NCBI GenBank assembly: GCA_947478465.1
Contig: CANJWH010000026.1
Span: 1 to 40,311, forward strand
Reading direction: 5' to 3'
DNA length: 40,311 bases
From: Bacteroidota bacterium
GTDB lineage: Bacteria > Bacteroidota > Bacteroidia > SXHM01
Under the pieces are notes generated by a model. That model was not told the origin of the DNA, searched no databases, and saw only the letters and a list, made by a program, of their open reading frames with translations. The position numbers and the translations under genes are program-made. Each line of letters opens with the position of its first letter. Position 1 is the first letter of the stretch. This document shows, piece after piece, positions 25,660-31,967 of the stretch.

Positions 25660-27042
25660 TTATTTTATTATTTCAAACTTCTTCACCGCCACGCCTTCAT
25701 CGCTTTGCAGGGTAAGGTAGTAGAGGCCGGTGGGCAGTGTGCTGATGTCTATGGTTAATTGGGTGACTGGTTGATTGGTTAATTGGTAAACAAGCTGTCC
25801 CAGCGCGTTGTAAATGCTGATTGCAGACTGATTACCGATTACTGATGACTGAATACTGATACTTGTTCTGGCGGGGTTAGGGTACATTATAATATCAATC
25901 ATGGCATTTTCAGAAAGTCCTATTGTGCATGGAAAATTATCCTCAGAATTAATTTCAACTGTTCCGGATACAGCACTGCAACCAATGCTGTTATGAACAA
26001 CAACTGAATAACCACCCCAAATAAACGGACAATAGGTTTGTTCAACCGCGCCCGGTATTGGTTCGCCATTCAAATACCATTGATACGAATAAAAATGACT
26101 GACATATAATTCATCTCCGATAATAATAACGGGATTTAAAACTGCCTGATATGTTTGAACGGTGCTGGATGAAAACCAGCAACTGTCATTAACCTGCACG
26201 CTTACAGAATAAATTCCACTGGTGTCGGCACTTATGCTTTGTGTTGTATCGCCTGTTGACCACAGGTAAGAAATAAAACCATCTTCAGCTGTCAGCACAA
26301 TGCTGTCGCCATTACAAAACAAGGTATTACCTGATACAGTAACCGTTGGAGTAACAGAATAAAAATTACAGTTTGGAGGAGCTATCAGGCGGCACATATC
26401 GGTATTGGAAGTGCCTTCGGGATAAAGGATGGAGTCGTTCTGAATAAAGCAAAGTAAGTCTGAATAGCCTTCTGGATAATAGATGCTTTCAAAAAGCCCG
26501 CCTGTATTTCCTATGCCTTCAATGTATGAAGTAAGGTTACCAATATCAGGGTTGTAGATGTTATACCGTTTTCTGTAAAGCCCACCTGAATAAATAGAGT
26601 CAATGCTGCTGATTGTGCAAGGCTGGGGGAAATTGGCAGAATAAATATAGGTAACAGGGAGGGTATCGCCCACCACAAGGCTGAAATCATAAAACAGTGT
26701 ATCGGTGGTTGTATTGCTGGGAACAAAGTATACTTTTTTTTCAGCAATATCATTGCGTATTGCTCCGGTATATCCGTGATAATACGTTGTGTTGTAGGGG
26801 TAAATTGGGTTCTGAGAATAACCCGCTGAATAGATTTTTTTATAAGTATAGGAGCCAATAACGGTATCGCCATTTAAGGTGTTCTGGTTATTGTAACATA
26901 AATACAACGGGTCAGGACAAGTAACATCGGTTCTGCTGCTGGTCCATATTGCATTGCTGTCGGGAAAAGGAATATAAGTTTGTGCGCTGCTCAGATGCTG
27001 AACCAAGTTCAGCATGACGAAGAGTAGAAATAATTTTTTCAT
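25660..27042 (-). CDS. Secreted T9SS cargo with PKD/Ig-like domains
   Basis: This 460-aa protein has a signal peptide (MKKLFLLFVMLNLVQHLSSA|Q) and an N-terminal region of about 200 residues of unknown fold, with YFVPSNTTTDTLFYDFSLVVGDTLP. One or two PKD/Ig-like beta sandwiches follow (about 225-365, NTLFCNGDSIVLTAEDGFISYLW and YSYQWYLNGEPIPGAVEQTY). A T9SS type A domain completes it (IIMYPNPARTSISIQ .. YYLTLQSDEGVAVKKFEIIK). It is probably a large surface or released protein. The signal-peptide core comes from a REP-like unit, and two sorting-domain loops come from short tandem repeats. It lies 6 nt upstream of the 222-aa T9SS protein gene. Confidence 0.82.
   Translation of the reverse strand: MKKLFLLFVMLNLVQHLSSAQTYIPFPDSNAIWTSSRTDVTCPDPLYLCYNNQNTLNGDTVIGSYTYKKIYSAGYSQNPIYPYNTTYYHGYTGAIRNDIAEKKVYFVPSNTTTDTLFYDFSLVVGDTLPVTYIYSANFPQPCTISSIDSIYSGGLYRKRYNIYNPDIGNLTSYIEGIGNTGGLFESIYYPEGYSDLLCFIQNDSILYPEGTSNTDMCRLIAPPNCNFYSVTPTVTVSGNTLFCNGDSIVLTAEDGFISYLWSTGDTTQSISADTSGIYSVSVQVNDSCWFSSSTVQTYQAVLNPVIIIGDELYVSHFYSYQWYLNGEPIPGAVEQTYCPFIWGGYSVVVHNSIGCSAVSGTVEINSEDNFPCTIGLSENAMIDIIMYPNPARTSISIQSSVIGNQSAISIYNALGQLVYQLTNQPVTQLTIDISTLPTGLYYLTLQSDEGVAVKKFEIIK
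25827..25861. repeat. Heptanucleotide tandem repeat in second T9SS domain
   Basis: There are five 7-nt units, ACTGATT, ACCGATT, ACTGATG, ACTGAAT and ACTGATA, encoding about residues 394-406 of the T9SS cargo. An imperfect 8-nt repeat (GTTAATTG and variants, 25754-25785) encodes the following loop. Both correspond to the loops that carry repeats in the 222-aa protein. Confidence 0.7.
26994..27019. repeat. REP-like hairpin unit inside a coding sequence
   Basis: ATGCTGAAC, loop CAA and GTTCAGCAT form a perfect 9-bp hairpin followed by GACG. It differs by one base over 26 nt from the unit at 22701-22726. Here it encodes residues 9-17 (VMLNLVQHL) of the T9SS cargo signal peptide. Confidence 0.8.
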
Positions 27043-27063
27043 TATAGTAGAGATTGCTGCGCT

Positions 27064-27088
27064 CGCATCCGATAGCTATCGGATGACG
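27064..27088. repeat. REP-like hairpin unit in the 5' region of the T9SS cargo
   Basis: The perfect palindrome ATCCGATAGCTATCGGAT (27067-27084) is followed by GACG. It shares the CCGATAGCTATCGG core with the unit at 22661-22680 and the TGACG end with the other units. It lies between the divergent T9SS cargo and LytTR-like genes. Confidence 0.75.
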
Positions 27089-27099
27089 TAACGCTACCC

Positions 27100-27107
27100 C
27101 AAACCTA
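27100..27107 (-). promoter_or_regulatory. -7 box upstream of the T9SS cargo gene
   Basis: Read on the minus strand this is TAGGTTTG, identical to the -7 box of the M36 protease promoter. No -33 TTTG lies at the normal distance. If used, the REP-like hairpin at 27067-27084 is in the transcribed leader. Confidence 0.42.
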
Positions 27108-27130
27108 CCAAAAAAAATCGCTGCTTGCTC

Positions 27131-27162
27131 TTGCATCACAAAAAAAATATTCTATATCTTTA
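27131..27162 (+). promoter_or_regulatory. Candidate promoter of the LytTR-like gene
   Basis: TTG at 27131-27133 and TATCTTTA at 27155-27162 are 21 nt apart. The -7 box has one mismatch from TAnnTTTG. It lies about 55 nt before the ATG at 27217. Confidence 0.33.
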
Positions 27163-27216
27163 ATCTTTCAAACGCGGGGCGTGCGTAGCAGATGAGCCCT
27201 TATTTTTTTTTCATTT

Positions 27217-27717
27217 ATGAGCGGTGAAGAAAATAAAACAATAAAGTGTGCTGCCATAGAGGCGGTGCTTGCCACAGGGTTGCTGCCTGCTGATGAGCAG
27301 GGTGTGGCTCACCAATGGCCTCTGCCCCTGCCCGCTATTCTTAAAATTCAGTTTGCCCGAAAATATTTCAGAACCGTTTACCCCACCTGCATTATTGCAC
27401 TGCTGAAGAATGATAACGATGTGACACTGTATCTGAAATGCGATGAAAAGGATAAACCCGTTACCACGCTGGTGCTGAAAAAAGCCAGCCTTCAGGATAT
27501 TGCCTGCCAGTTATTTCCCTTCGGGTTTGTGCAAACCCAGCGCCAGAGCATAATAAACCTGCATTATTTTGAGGGAGTTGATGGCGATACCCTTTTGCTG
27601 CGTACGCCCATTAACAATGATATTAAAATCGGTGCTTCGTTTGAAAAACAGGTAACCCGCCTGCTTGATATTTACCTGAGGGGCAAAAACTGCATTGACC
27701 TGTTTGGTAACATATAA
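27217..27717 (+). CDS. LytTR-like DNA-binding protein
   Basis: This 166-aa protein has no receiver domain. Residues about 57-155 fit the LytTR fold: a beta strand IIALLKNDNDVTLYLKC, a helix LKKASLQDIACQL, the signature FVQTQRQSIINLHYFEGV (104-121, compare the family's FxRxHRSxIVNxxxI), a strand DTLLLRT and a last helix KQVTRLLDIYL. LytTR domains bind DNA direct repeats. The first 50 residues are not recognised. The assignment is by motif and is moderate. It precedes the 42-bp repeat array and the unknown 319-aa protein, and is divergent from the T9SS cargo gene; a regulatory link to either is possible. Confidence 0.68.
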   Translation: MSGEENKTIKCAAIEAVLATGLLPADEQGVAHQWPLPLPAILKIQFARKYFRTVYPTCIIALLKNDNDVTLYLKCDEKDKPVTTLVLKKASLQDIACQLFPFGFVQTQRQSIINLHYFEGVDGDTLLLRTPINNDIKIGASFEKQVTRLLDIYLRGKNCIDLFGNI

Positions 27718-27810
27718 TACCGGTTCACTCCCAAAAACAGGTTGTTAGCTACCGGTTTATGCCACCCCCCTCCCCCGTTTTGTAACTACGCATCCTGAAA
27801 AGGAAATGTA

Positions 27811-28062
27811 TCTCCTAAGGTTAGGAGATGTGTTCACGAAAAAATGAATGTGCCTCCTAAGGTTAGGAGATATGTTCACGAAAAAATGAATGCGCCTCCT
27901 AAGATTAGGAGATGTATTCACGGAAAAATGAATGCACCTCCTAAGGTTAGGAGATGTGTTCACGGAAAAATGAATACGCCTCCTAAGGTTAGGAGATGTG
28001 TTCACGGAAAAATGAATATGCCTCCTAAGGTTAGGAGATGCATTCACGGAAAAATGAATTGT
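27811..28062. repeat. Six tandem 42-bp hairpin repeats
   Basis: Units start at 27811, 27853, 27895, 27937, 27979 and 28021, an exact 42-nt period. Each holds the hairpin CTCCTAA-GG-TTAGGAG (nine pairs in the first copy) followed by ATGTGTTCACGGAAAAATGAAT and three variable bases. Over the aligned units I see only transitions between copies. The whole 27718-28122 gap between two plus-strand genes consists of about 90 nt of unremarkable sequence, this array, the REP-like unit at 28061-28086, and a 36-nt leader. No CRISPR spacers or promoter consensus are visible. Confidence 0.92.
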
Positions 28063-28086
28063 CACCCTAAGCTTAGTCAAAGGGCT
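28061..28086. repeat. REP-like unit at the end of the 42-bp array
   Basis: The element reads GTCACCCTAAGCTTAGTC, then AAAGGGCT. The outer CCCT/AGGG and inner CTAAGCTTAG are palindromic, so it forms a hairpin like the GTCACCCTG-type repeats. It abuts the last 42-bp unit, 37 nt before the next gene. Confidence 0.55.
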
Positions 28087-28122
28087 TAATAATTAAAATG
28101 AACAAATAAAACCCAAAACATC

Positions 28123-29082
28123 ATGATTGAATTAGCCAAGTACTTCCGCATTCTGTTTATGAGCGTAAACCTAAGCCGCGAACGCCTCAAAGATTTTACC
28201 GAAAGTCATATTGCCCGCTTAGCGGCCAATAATCCTGGCGGTATTTTTACCACCATTTTAAATGATATTACCAATGCCTACAACAATTTTTTTGGCGACC
28301 TGAGCAGCGAGCTTACCAATGTAGCCGTGCAGGAAGGTAAAACCATAGCCATGAACGAAAGTCGCCTTGCACTGGAAAAAAACCTGAGCGACAACGAAAA
28401 ACTGATTGCCTTTACCTACCGCAACAATCTTGCAGTGTATGAAGAATTTTATCCGCTGGGCCTAACCGAATACCAGAATGCTGACCTCCCCACCCTTGAA
28501 AGCATCACTACCCGCTACCTTAACGTACTTAACAGCCACTCAGCCGATTTTACTGCCGCCTTTATAGCCGAATACACTACCCTGCAAGGCACCTTTGTAA
28601 CTAACCGCAGCGCACAAACTACTGCCAAATCAAACGTAGATTCTGAGCGCAGCGACCTTAGCAGCTCACGCACAGCAGTAGCGCAGCAACTGACCAAAAA
28701 CCTGCTTACCATATCCCTCCAGTACTTAGGTGACGAAACCAAAGCCGATGTATATTTTGACCAAAGCATACTAAACGCTGCTTTTAAAGAAAGTGAGCGC
28801 AAGGTAGACAGCAATATAGACCCCGGAGTAACCCAAAACGTATTTGATAACATTACCAAAGCCGAACTGCAACTCAAAGGCAATAACAACGGCAGCACAG
28901 ATCTTTACTTAGCCTTTAAAGCCAGCCCCGATGAAGCCTGCACAGCAGCCGACACCGTTTGGCTGCCCGGACAAAAGGGCAGCACCACCGCAGGTGCACT
29001 GGGCTATACCAGTGTAAAAAAATACCTCAACATCACCAACCCTGCCGGTGTTACAGGTAGCTATGTGATTGAGAAGATTTGA
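28123..29082 (+). CDS. Unrecognised helical protein
   Basis: I do not recognise this 319-aa protein. Residues 1-240 are mostly helical and polar, with Asn, Ser and Thr rich segments (LSRERLKDFTESHIARLAAN, NNPGGIFTTILNDITNAYNN). A beta-like C-terminal part of about 80 residues follows (ELQLKGNNNGSTDLYLAFKA .. KKYLNITNPAGVTGSYVIEKI). There is no signal peptide, membrane segment or sorting domain, so it seems cytoplasmic unless exported otherwise. It follows the 42-bp array on the same strand as the LytTR-like gene and ends in a strong terminator. The DNA looks richer in GC than the glycan cluster. Confidence 0.75.
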   Translation: MIELAKYFRILFMSVNLSRERLKDFTESHIARLAANNPGGIFTTILNDITNAYNNFFGDLSSELTNVAVQEGKTIAMNESRLALEKNLSDNEKLIAFTYRNNLAVYEEFYPLGLTEYQNADLPTLESITTRYLNVLNSHSADFTAAFIAEYTTLQGTFVTNRSAQTTAKSNVDSERSDLSSSRTAVAQQLTKNLLTISLQYLGDETKADVYFDQSILNAAFKESERKVDSNIDPGVTQNVFDNITKAELQLKGNNNGSTDLYLAFKASPDEACTAADTVWLPGQKGSTTAGALGYTSVKKYLNITNPAGVTGSYVIEKI

Positions 29083-29093
29083 TGTTTGAATCT

Positions 29094-29137
29094 AAAACAA
29101 ACCCCCGAAGGTTTTAAAGCCTTCGGGGGTTTGTTTT
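29094..29137 (+). terminator. Strong intrinsic terminator after the helical protein gene
   Basis: AAAACAAACCCCCGAAGG, an 8-nt loop and CCTTCGGGGGTTTGTTTT form an 18-pair stem ending in T-rich sequence. It is symmetrical enough to act for the convergent collagen-like gene too. Confidence 0.92.
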
Positions 29138-29186
29138 GGTGATTATTTAGCCTTGAAAAAAACCTTTGCTAACTAACCCTCTGCTA

Positions 29187-30260
29187 TCAGTTTATTTTTA
29201 TTGCTGCAATACGTGCATTGCGGATAGAAATCGTGCCACCTGTTGAAGCATATTTTAAACTATAAGTAGTAGTTGAACTAACATCAATCTGCTTTACCAT
29301 AGCAAACGGAACATAAACAGCGTTGTCTGCACTATAAGGGTTGCAATCAGCAAAGTTTGTAGACCCGTCAGTAAATACCAAACGAACCGCATCAACCGAA
29401 CTTGAATTACCCTTTACCTCACAGGATGTATTGATTAGGTAAGTACCTACACCAAGTGTTACCGAAACGCGTGTTGTGAGTGAAGTTGAGCTGGTAGCTG
29501 CAGCAGATTCCAGTTCATTATAAACCGTGTTTACCACACCGCTGCCTGTTGGTCCCTGAGCACCATCAGGGCCTGTTAACCCTGTTGGGCCGGTAGCTCC
29601 CGTAGCACCCGTATTACCGGTTGGTCCGTTTTCTCCTGTAGCACCTGAAGGACCCTGAACGCCAACTCCTGTTGCACCGGTACTTCCTGTTGCACCTGCA
29701 GAGCCTGTACTTCCGGTTGCACCTGTTGCTCCCGTTGGCCCGTTAGCACCGGTAGGACCTTGTACTCCCGCTCCGGTTGCTCCGGTAGCTCCCGTACTTC
29801 CGGTTGCTCCTGTAACACCATCTGCACCTGTAGCACCTGTAGCACCAACGTTTCCGCTGTTTTTGGCATACAATGCATAAGGCACTGAAATTAATTGCTG
29901 TGTACCCATGGCAAGAAAATTATTAGCACCATTGGGATCCATTGCCACATCAAAATAATAGGTATCGCTTCCCCAGTTAATGGCACTAAAAACACCAGCC
30001 AAAACATTTCCTCCTCCTATTTCAATTGAAAACAAACCAAATGCATTGGTGGTTACAAAATGCGTTTCATGATAAACAACAGTACCTAAAGCGGCTGAAC
30101 TGTGAAGTTTTATTTCAAGTGAAATATTCTGGTTAGCAAGCACATTACCGCTGATGTCGCGCGCCACACCCTGATAATTGAATTTTTCAGGTGCCTGAGA
30201 AAATGAATTTGTAATTGAAATTACAAAACATAAAATAAGCGGAAGGATAAATTTTTTCAT
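29187..30260 (-). CDS. Secreted collagen-like protein
   Basis: The ATG at 30260 is preferred, since a signal peptide follows ([22 protein letters not shown]); the frame reaches 30323. The 357-aa product has an N-terminal beta domain (about 23-133, [20 protein letters not shown] .. [13 protein letters not shown]) shared by many Bacteroidota surface proteins. A Gly-X-Y collagen-like stretch follows (about 136-241), with two interruptions at GAGVQG and GVGVQG. The final 110-residue beta domain ([21 protein letters not shown] .. [14 protein letters not shown]) resembles a trimerisation head. A trimeric surface stalk is the likely structure. No T9SS domain is visible. Confidence 0.87.
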   Translation of the reverse strand: MKKFILPLILCFVISITNSFSQAPEKFNYQGVARDISGNVLANQNISLEIKLHSSAALGTVVYHETHFVTTNAFGLFSIEIGGGNVLAGVFSAINWGSDTYYFDVAMDPNGANNFLAMGTQQLISVPYALYAKNSGNVGATGATGADGVTGATGSTGATGATGAGVQGPTGANGPTGATGATGSTGSAGATGSTGATGVGVQGPSGATGENGPTGNTGATGATGPTGLTGPDGAQGPTGSGVVNTVYNELESAAATSSTSLTTRVSVTLGVGTYLINTSCEVKGNSSSVDAVRLVFTDGSTNFADCNPYSADNAVYVPFAMVKQIDVSSTTTYSLKYASTGGTISIRNARIAAIKIN

Positions 30261-30481
30261 GTTGGTTTTTTTATTGCCTACTCTTTGTTTCCGTTTTCGG
30301 CTGCGCGGAATTATTTCAATCATCAGTCTGCAACTGACCTGCTGATTTGCACCACAAAAATGTGCTGAATAAAAGTTTAAACGTATGACGGGTAGCAGAG
30401 AATAAAATGATTCTAATCAACTTGTTCATCTGAAAATTGAACAACTATTGCTTATACACTAAAGAATAGAAACTGAGTAAG

Positions 30482-30497
30482 AGGTTTGTGAAGGAGT
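30482..30497. repeat. Left 16-bp direct repeat flanking the toxin-antitoxin pair
   Basis: AGGTTTGTGAAGGAGT occurs here and, identically, at 31121-31136. The two copies bracket the DUF433/DUF5615 genes and their promoter region. Confidence 0.85.
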
Positions 30498-30517
30498 AGA
30501 AATAAAACCGAAAGCAT

Positions 30518-30525
30518 TATCTTTG
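30518..30525 (+). promoter_or_regulatory. -7 box upstream of the toxin-antitoxin pair
   Basis: TATCTTTG is an exact TAnnTTTG match, 17 nt before the DUF433 ATG, giving a very short leader. No TTTG lies at the standard -33 distance (TTTG 30485-30488 is too far). Confidence 0.48.
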
Positions 30526-30542
30526 TAAAAAAATCAAACACC

Positions 30543-30770
30543 ATGAATGATTTTCTTCAATACATCAGCATCAACCCCGAAATACGTTTCGGCAAACCCT
30601 GCATAAAAGATACCCGCATTGCGGTAGTAGATATTTTACAGTGGCTGGCATCTGGCATGAGTGTACAGGAAATTATGGAAGATTTTCCCTCACTGAAAGA
30701 CGAGCATATAAGAGCTGCACTTGCGTTTGCTGCCCACCGCGAAATGCTTACCAAACTATCAGCCGCTTAA
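30543..30770 (+). CDS. DUF433-family antitoxin
   Basis: This 75-aa protein has the DUF433 core: ISINPEIRFGKPCIKDTRIAV (RFGKPCIKDTRI is the family signature, about 16-27), a helix VVDILQWLASGMSVQEIMEDF and a second helix DEHIRAALAFAAHREML. DUF433 proteins are helix-turn-helix-like antitoxins that neutralise a PIN-type toxin and repress the operon. Its stop is 1 nt before the DUF5615 gene, typical of such pairs. Confidence 0.92.
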   Translation: MNDFLQYISINPEIRFGKPCIKDTRIAVVDILQWLASGMSVQEIMEDFPSLKDEHIRAALAFAAHREMLTKLSAA

Positions 30771-30771
30771 C

Positions 30772-31113
30772 ATGAAGCTACTGATAGATGCGAATTTATC
30801 GTGGCGCCTGGTAAACCTGCTAAAAAACAATTTCCCTGAAATCACACATGTAGCAACTACAGGTTTGCCACAGGCAACATCAGATAAAAGCATTTGGGAT
30901 TATGCTTTACAAAACGGGTATTCCATTATTACCAGCGATGAAGATTTTTATTTGCTGTCCATAAGCAAAGGATTTCCTCCTAAAATAATACTGCTGAAAA
31001 CTGGTAACCAAAGCACCCGTTACATCGCAACAATTCTAAATAAACATAAAGCTGAAATTTCGGATTTCATCACCGACAACGACAGCGAATACGGTGTTTT
31101 GGAAATTTATTAG
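30772..31113 (+). CDS. DUF5615 PIN-like toxin
   Basis: The ATG at 30772 is chosen because the family N-terminus MKLLIDANLSWRLVNLLK begins there; an earlier in-frame ATG at 30721 overlaps the antitoxin. The 113-aa protein has the PIN/Mut7-C-like acidic residues Asp6 (LLIDANL) and Asp56/Asp58 (ITSDEDF), plus ATSDKSIWDYALQNG and KIILLKTGNQST. PIN-like toxins are predicted metal-dependent nucleases acting on RNA. The pair is probably a mobile stability or phage-defence module. Confidence 0.92.
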   Translation: MKLLIDANLSWRLVNLLKNNFPEITHVATTGLPQATSDKSIWDYALQNGYSIITSDEDFYLLSISKGFPPKIILLKTGNQSTRYIATILNKHKAEISDFITDNDSEYGVLEIY

Positions 31114-31120
31114 TTGATAA

Positions 31121-31136
31121 AGGTTTGTGAAGGAGT
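31121..31136. repeat. Right 16-bp direct repeat flanking the toxin-antitoxin pair
   Basis: AGGTTTGTGAAGGAGT is identical to 30482-30497 and lies 7 nt after the toxin stop. No integrase or transposase is present between the copies. Confidence 0.85.
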
Positions 31137-31186
31137 GAGGACCTGCTTGCTAAGAACAAATTGGCTAAGTGGCTACTTGCCTCAAA

Positions 31187-31948
31187 CTAAAACGCCAACC
31201 CAAAGTTAACCCCCAGCGTAATTTTCACCGGCTTATTGTAAAGCGGAGTTAAATCATCAAAGTCGTGGATAACCGTTTTTTTGCCGGCATAATGCTCCCA
31301 CCAGGTATTCTTTTTATAGCCCAATCCAAAAAAGAAATCAAAGGCCACCTTGTCGCGGATAATAATTTGATAGCCTGCCAGCGCATTTACATTTAAATGC
31401 GTGGCCTCCAGATAATGATTGGCAGCATTCCAGCTCTTGGTACTTACAATAGCATTGGACCAAGACAATTGCGGTCCGCACCAGAAACCCCGCGGAGCCT
31501 TGCGTTTGCCTAAATAATAACGGTAGCCAAATTGAAAACGCCAGCCCCTTACCTTTAGTTCCGAGTTGGGTTGCGAGTTATTGGTACCGTTGTTCTGCGT
31601 AGCCTTTTCGGCCTGCGAAAGCAAAGGACTTTTACCCAGAAACGAAACGCCTGCCACAAAACTGCTGTGCGGAGCAAAAGCCATTTCGCAATTCAGTTTA
31701 TACTCGGCAGTGTAGGGTATTGGTCCCCACAAAATAGAGAAGGGATTGGTTTTATACACCGTAAGCGCCTTGGGCGAGTGGCGTGTTTTCAGTAATGCTT
31801 TCAGCGAATCTTTCTGCGATTGTTGGGCATATAACAAAGAGCCACAAAAAAGAAAAACAAAAAGACAAAAGGCAGACTTGATGGAACGCAGATTATTATG
31901 ATTCTTAGGATTAATTAGGATTTTATCAGCGCAAATCTTAATAATCAT
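31187..31948 (-). CDS. Outer-membrane beta-barrel protein (porin-like, unknown)
   Basis: This 253-aa product (ATG at 31948; the frame continues to 32011, overlapping tsaD) has a long basic N-region. A signal sequence follows (SAFCLFVFLFCGSLLYA|Q). The remainder is amphipathic beta strands (YTAEYKLNCEMAFAPHSSFV, GWRFQFGYRYYLGKRKAPRG, HLNVNALAGYQIIIRDKVAFDFFFGLGYKK) ending in ..ITLGVNFGLAF with a terminal Phe, the usual signature of outer-membrane barrels. It resembles the DUF3575-like small-barrel group, but I am not certain. The first 25 residues are encoded by the inverted repeat at 31884-31962, so the true start is unsure. Confidence 0.72.
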   Translation of the reverse strand: MIIKICADKILINPKNHNNLRSIKSAFCLFVFLFCGSLLYAQQSQKDSLKALLKTRHSPKALTVYKTNPFSILWGPIPYTAEYKLNCEMAFAPHSSFVAGVSFLGKSPLLSQAEKATQNNGTNNSQPNSELKVRGWRFQFGYRYYLGKRKAPRGFWCGPQLSWSNAIVSTKSWNAANHYLEATHLNVNALAGYQIIIRDKVAFDFFFGLGYKKNTWWEHYAGKKTVIHDFDDLTPLYNKPVKITLGVNFGLAF

Positions 31949-31962
31949 AATAATCTGCGTTC
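31884..31962. repeat. 79-bp palindromic element with 20-bp perfect arms
   Basis: GAACGCAGATTATTATGATT (31884-31903) and its exact complement at 31943-31962 frame a centre in which a further 7 of 9 positions pair. The element lies at the boundary between tsaD and the barrel gene, and its right arm contains the barrel gene's likely ATG. Reads of this type look like dispersed Bacteroidota intergenic repeats. Confidence 0.8.
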
Positions 31963-31967
31963 TATAA

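Noticed and set aside
27811-28062. CRISPR array
   Set aside because: Units are directly tandem with only about 3 variable bases, so there are no spacers, and no cas genes are in the window.
27757-28080. Minus-strand 107-codon frame over the same array
   Set aside because: Same cause. There is no upstream signal, and Ser/Phe swaps between copies show no protein-level constraint.
27844-28089. Plus-strand 81-codon frame (PPKVRR repeats) over the 42-bp array as a gene
   Set aside because: It is open only because the period is 42. Differences between copies are mostly amino-acid changing, and the frame has no promoter or stable leader of its own.
29576-29878. Minus-strand frame rich in LQVQ and PEQ repeats inside the collagen-like gene
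   Set aside because: It is an out-of-frame reading of the Gly-X-Y repeats.
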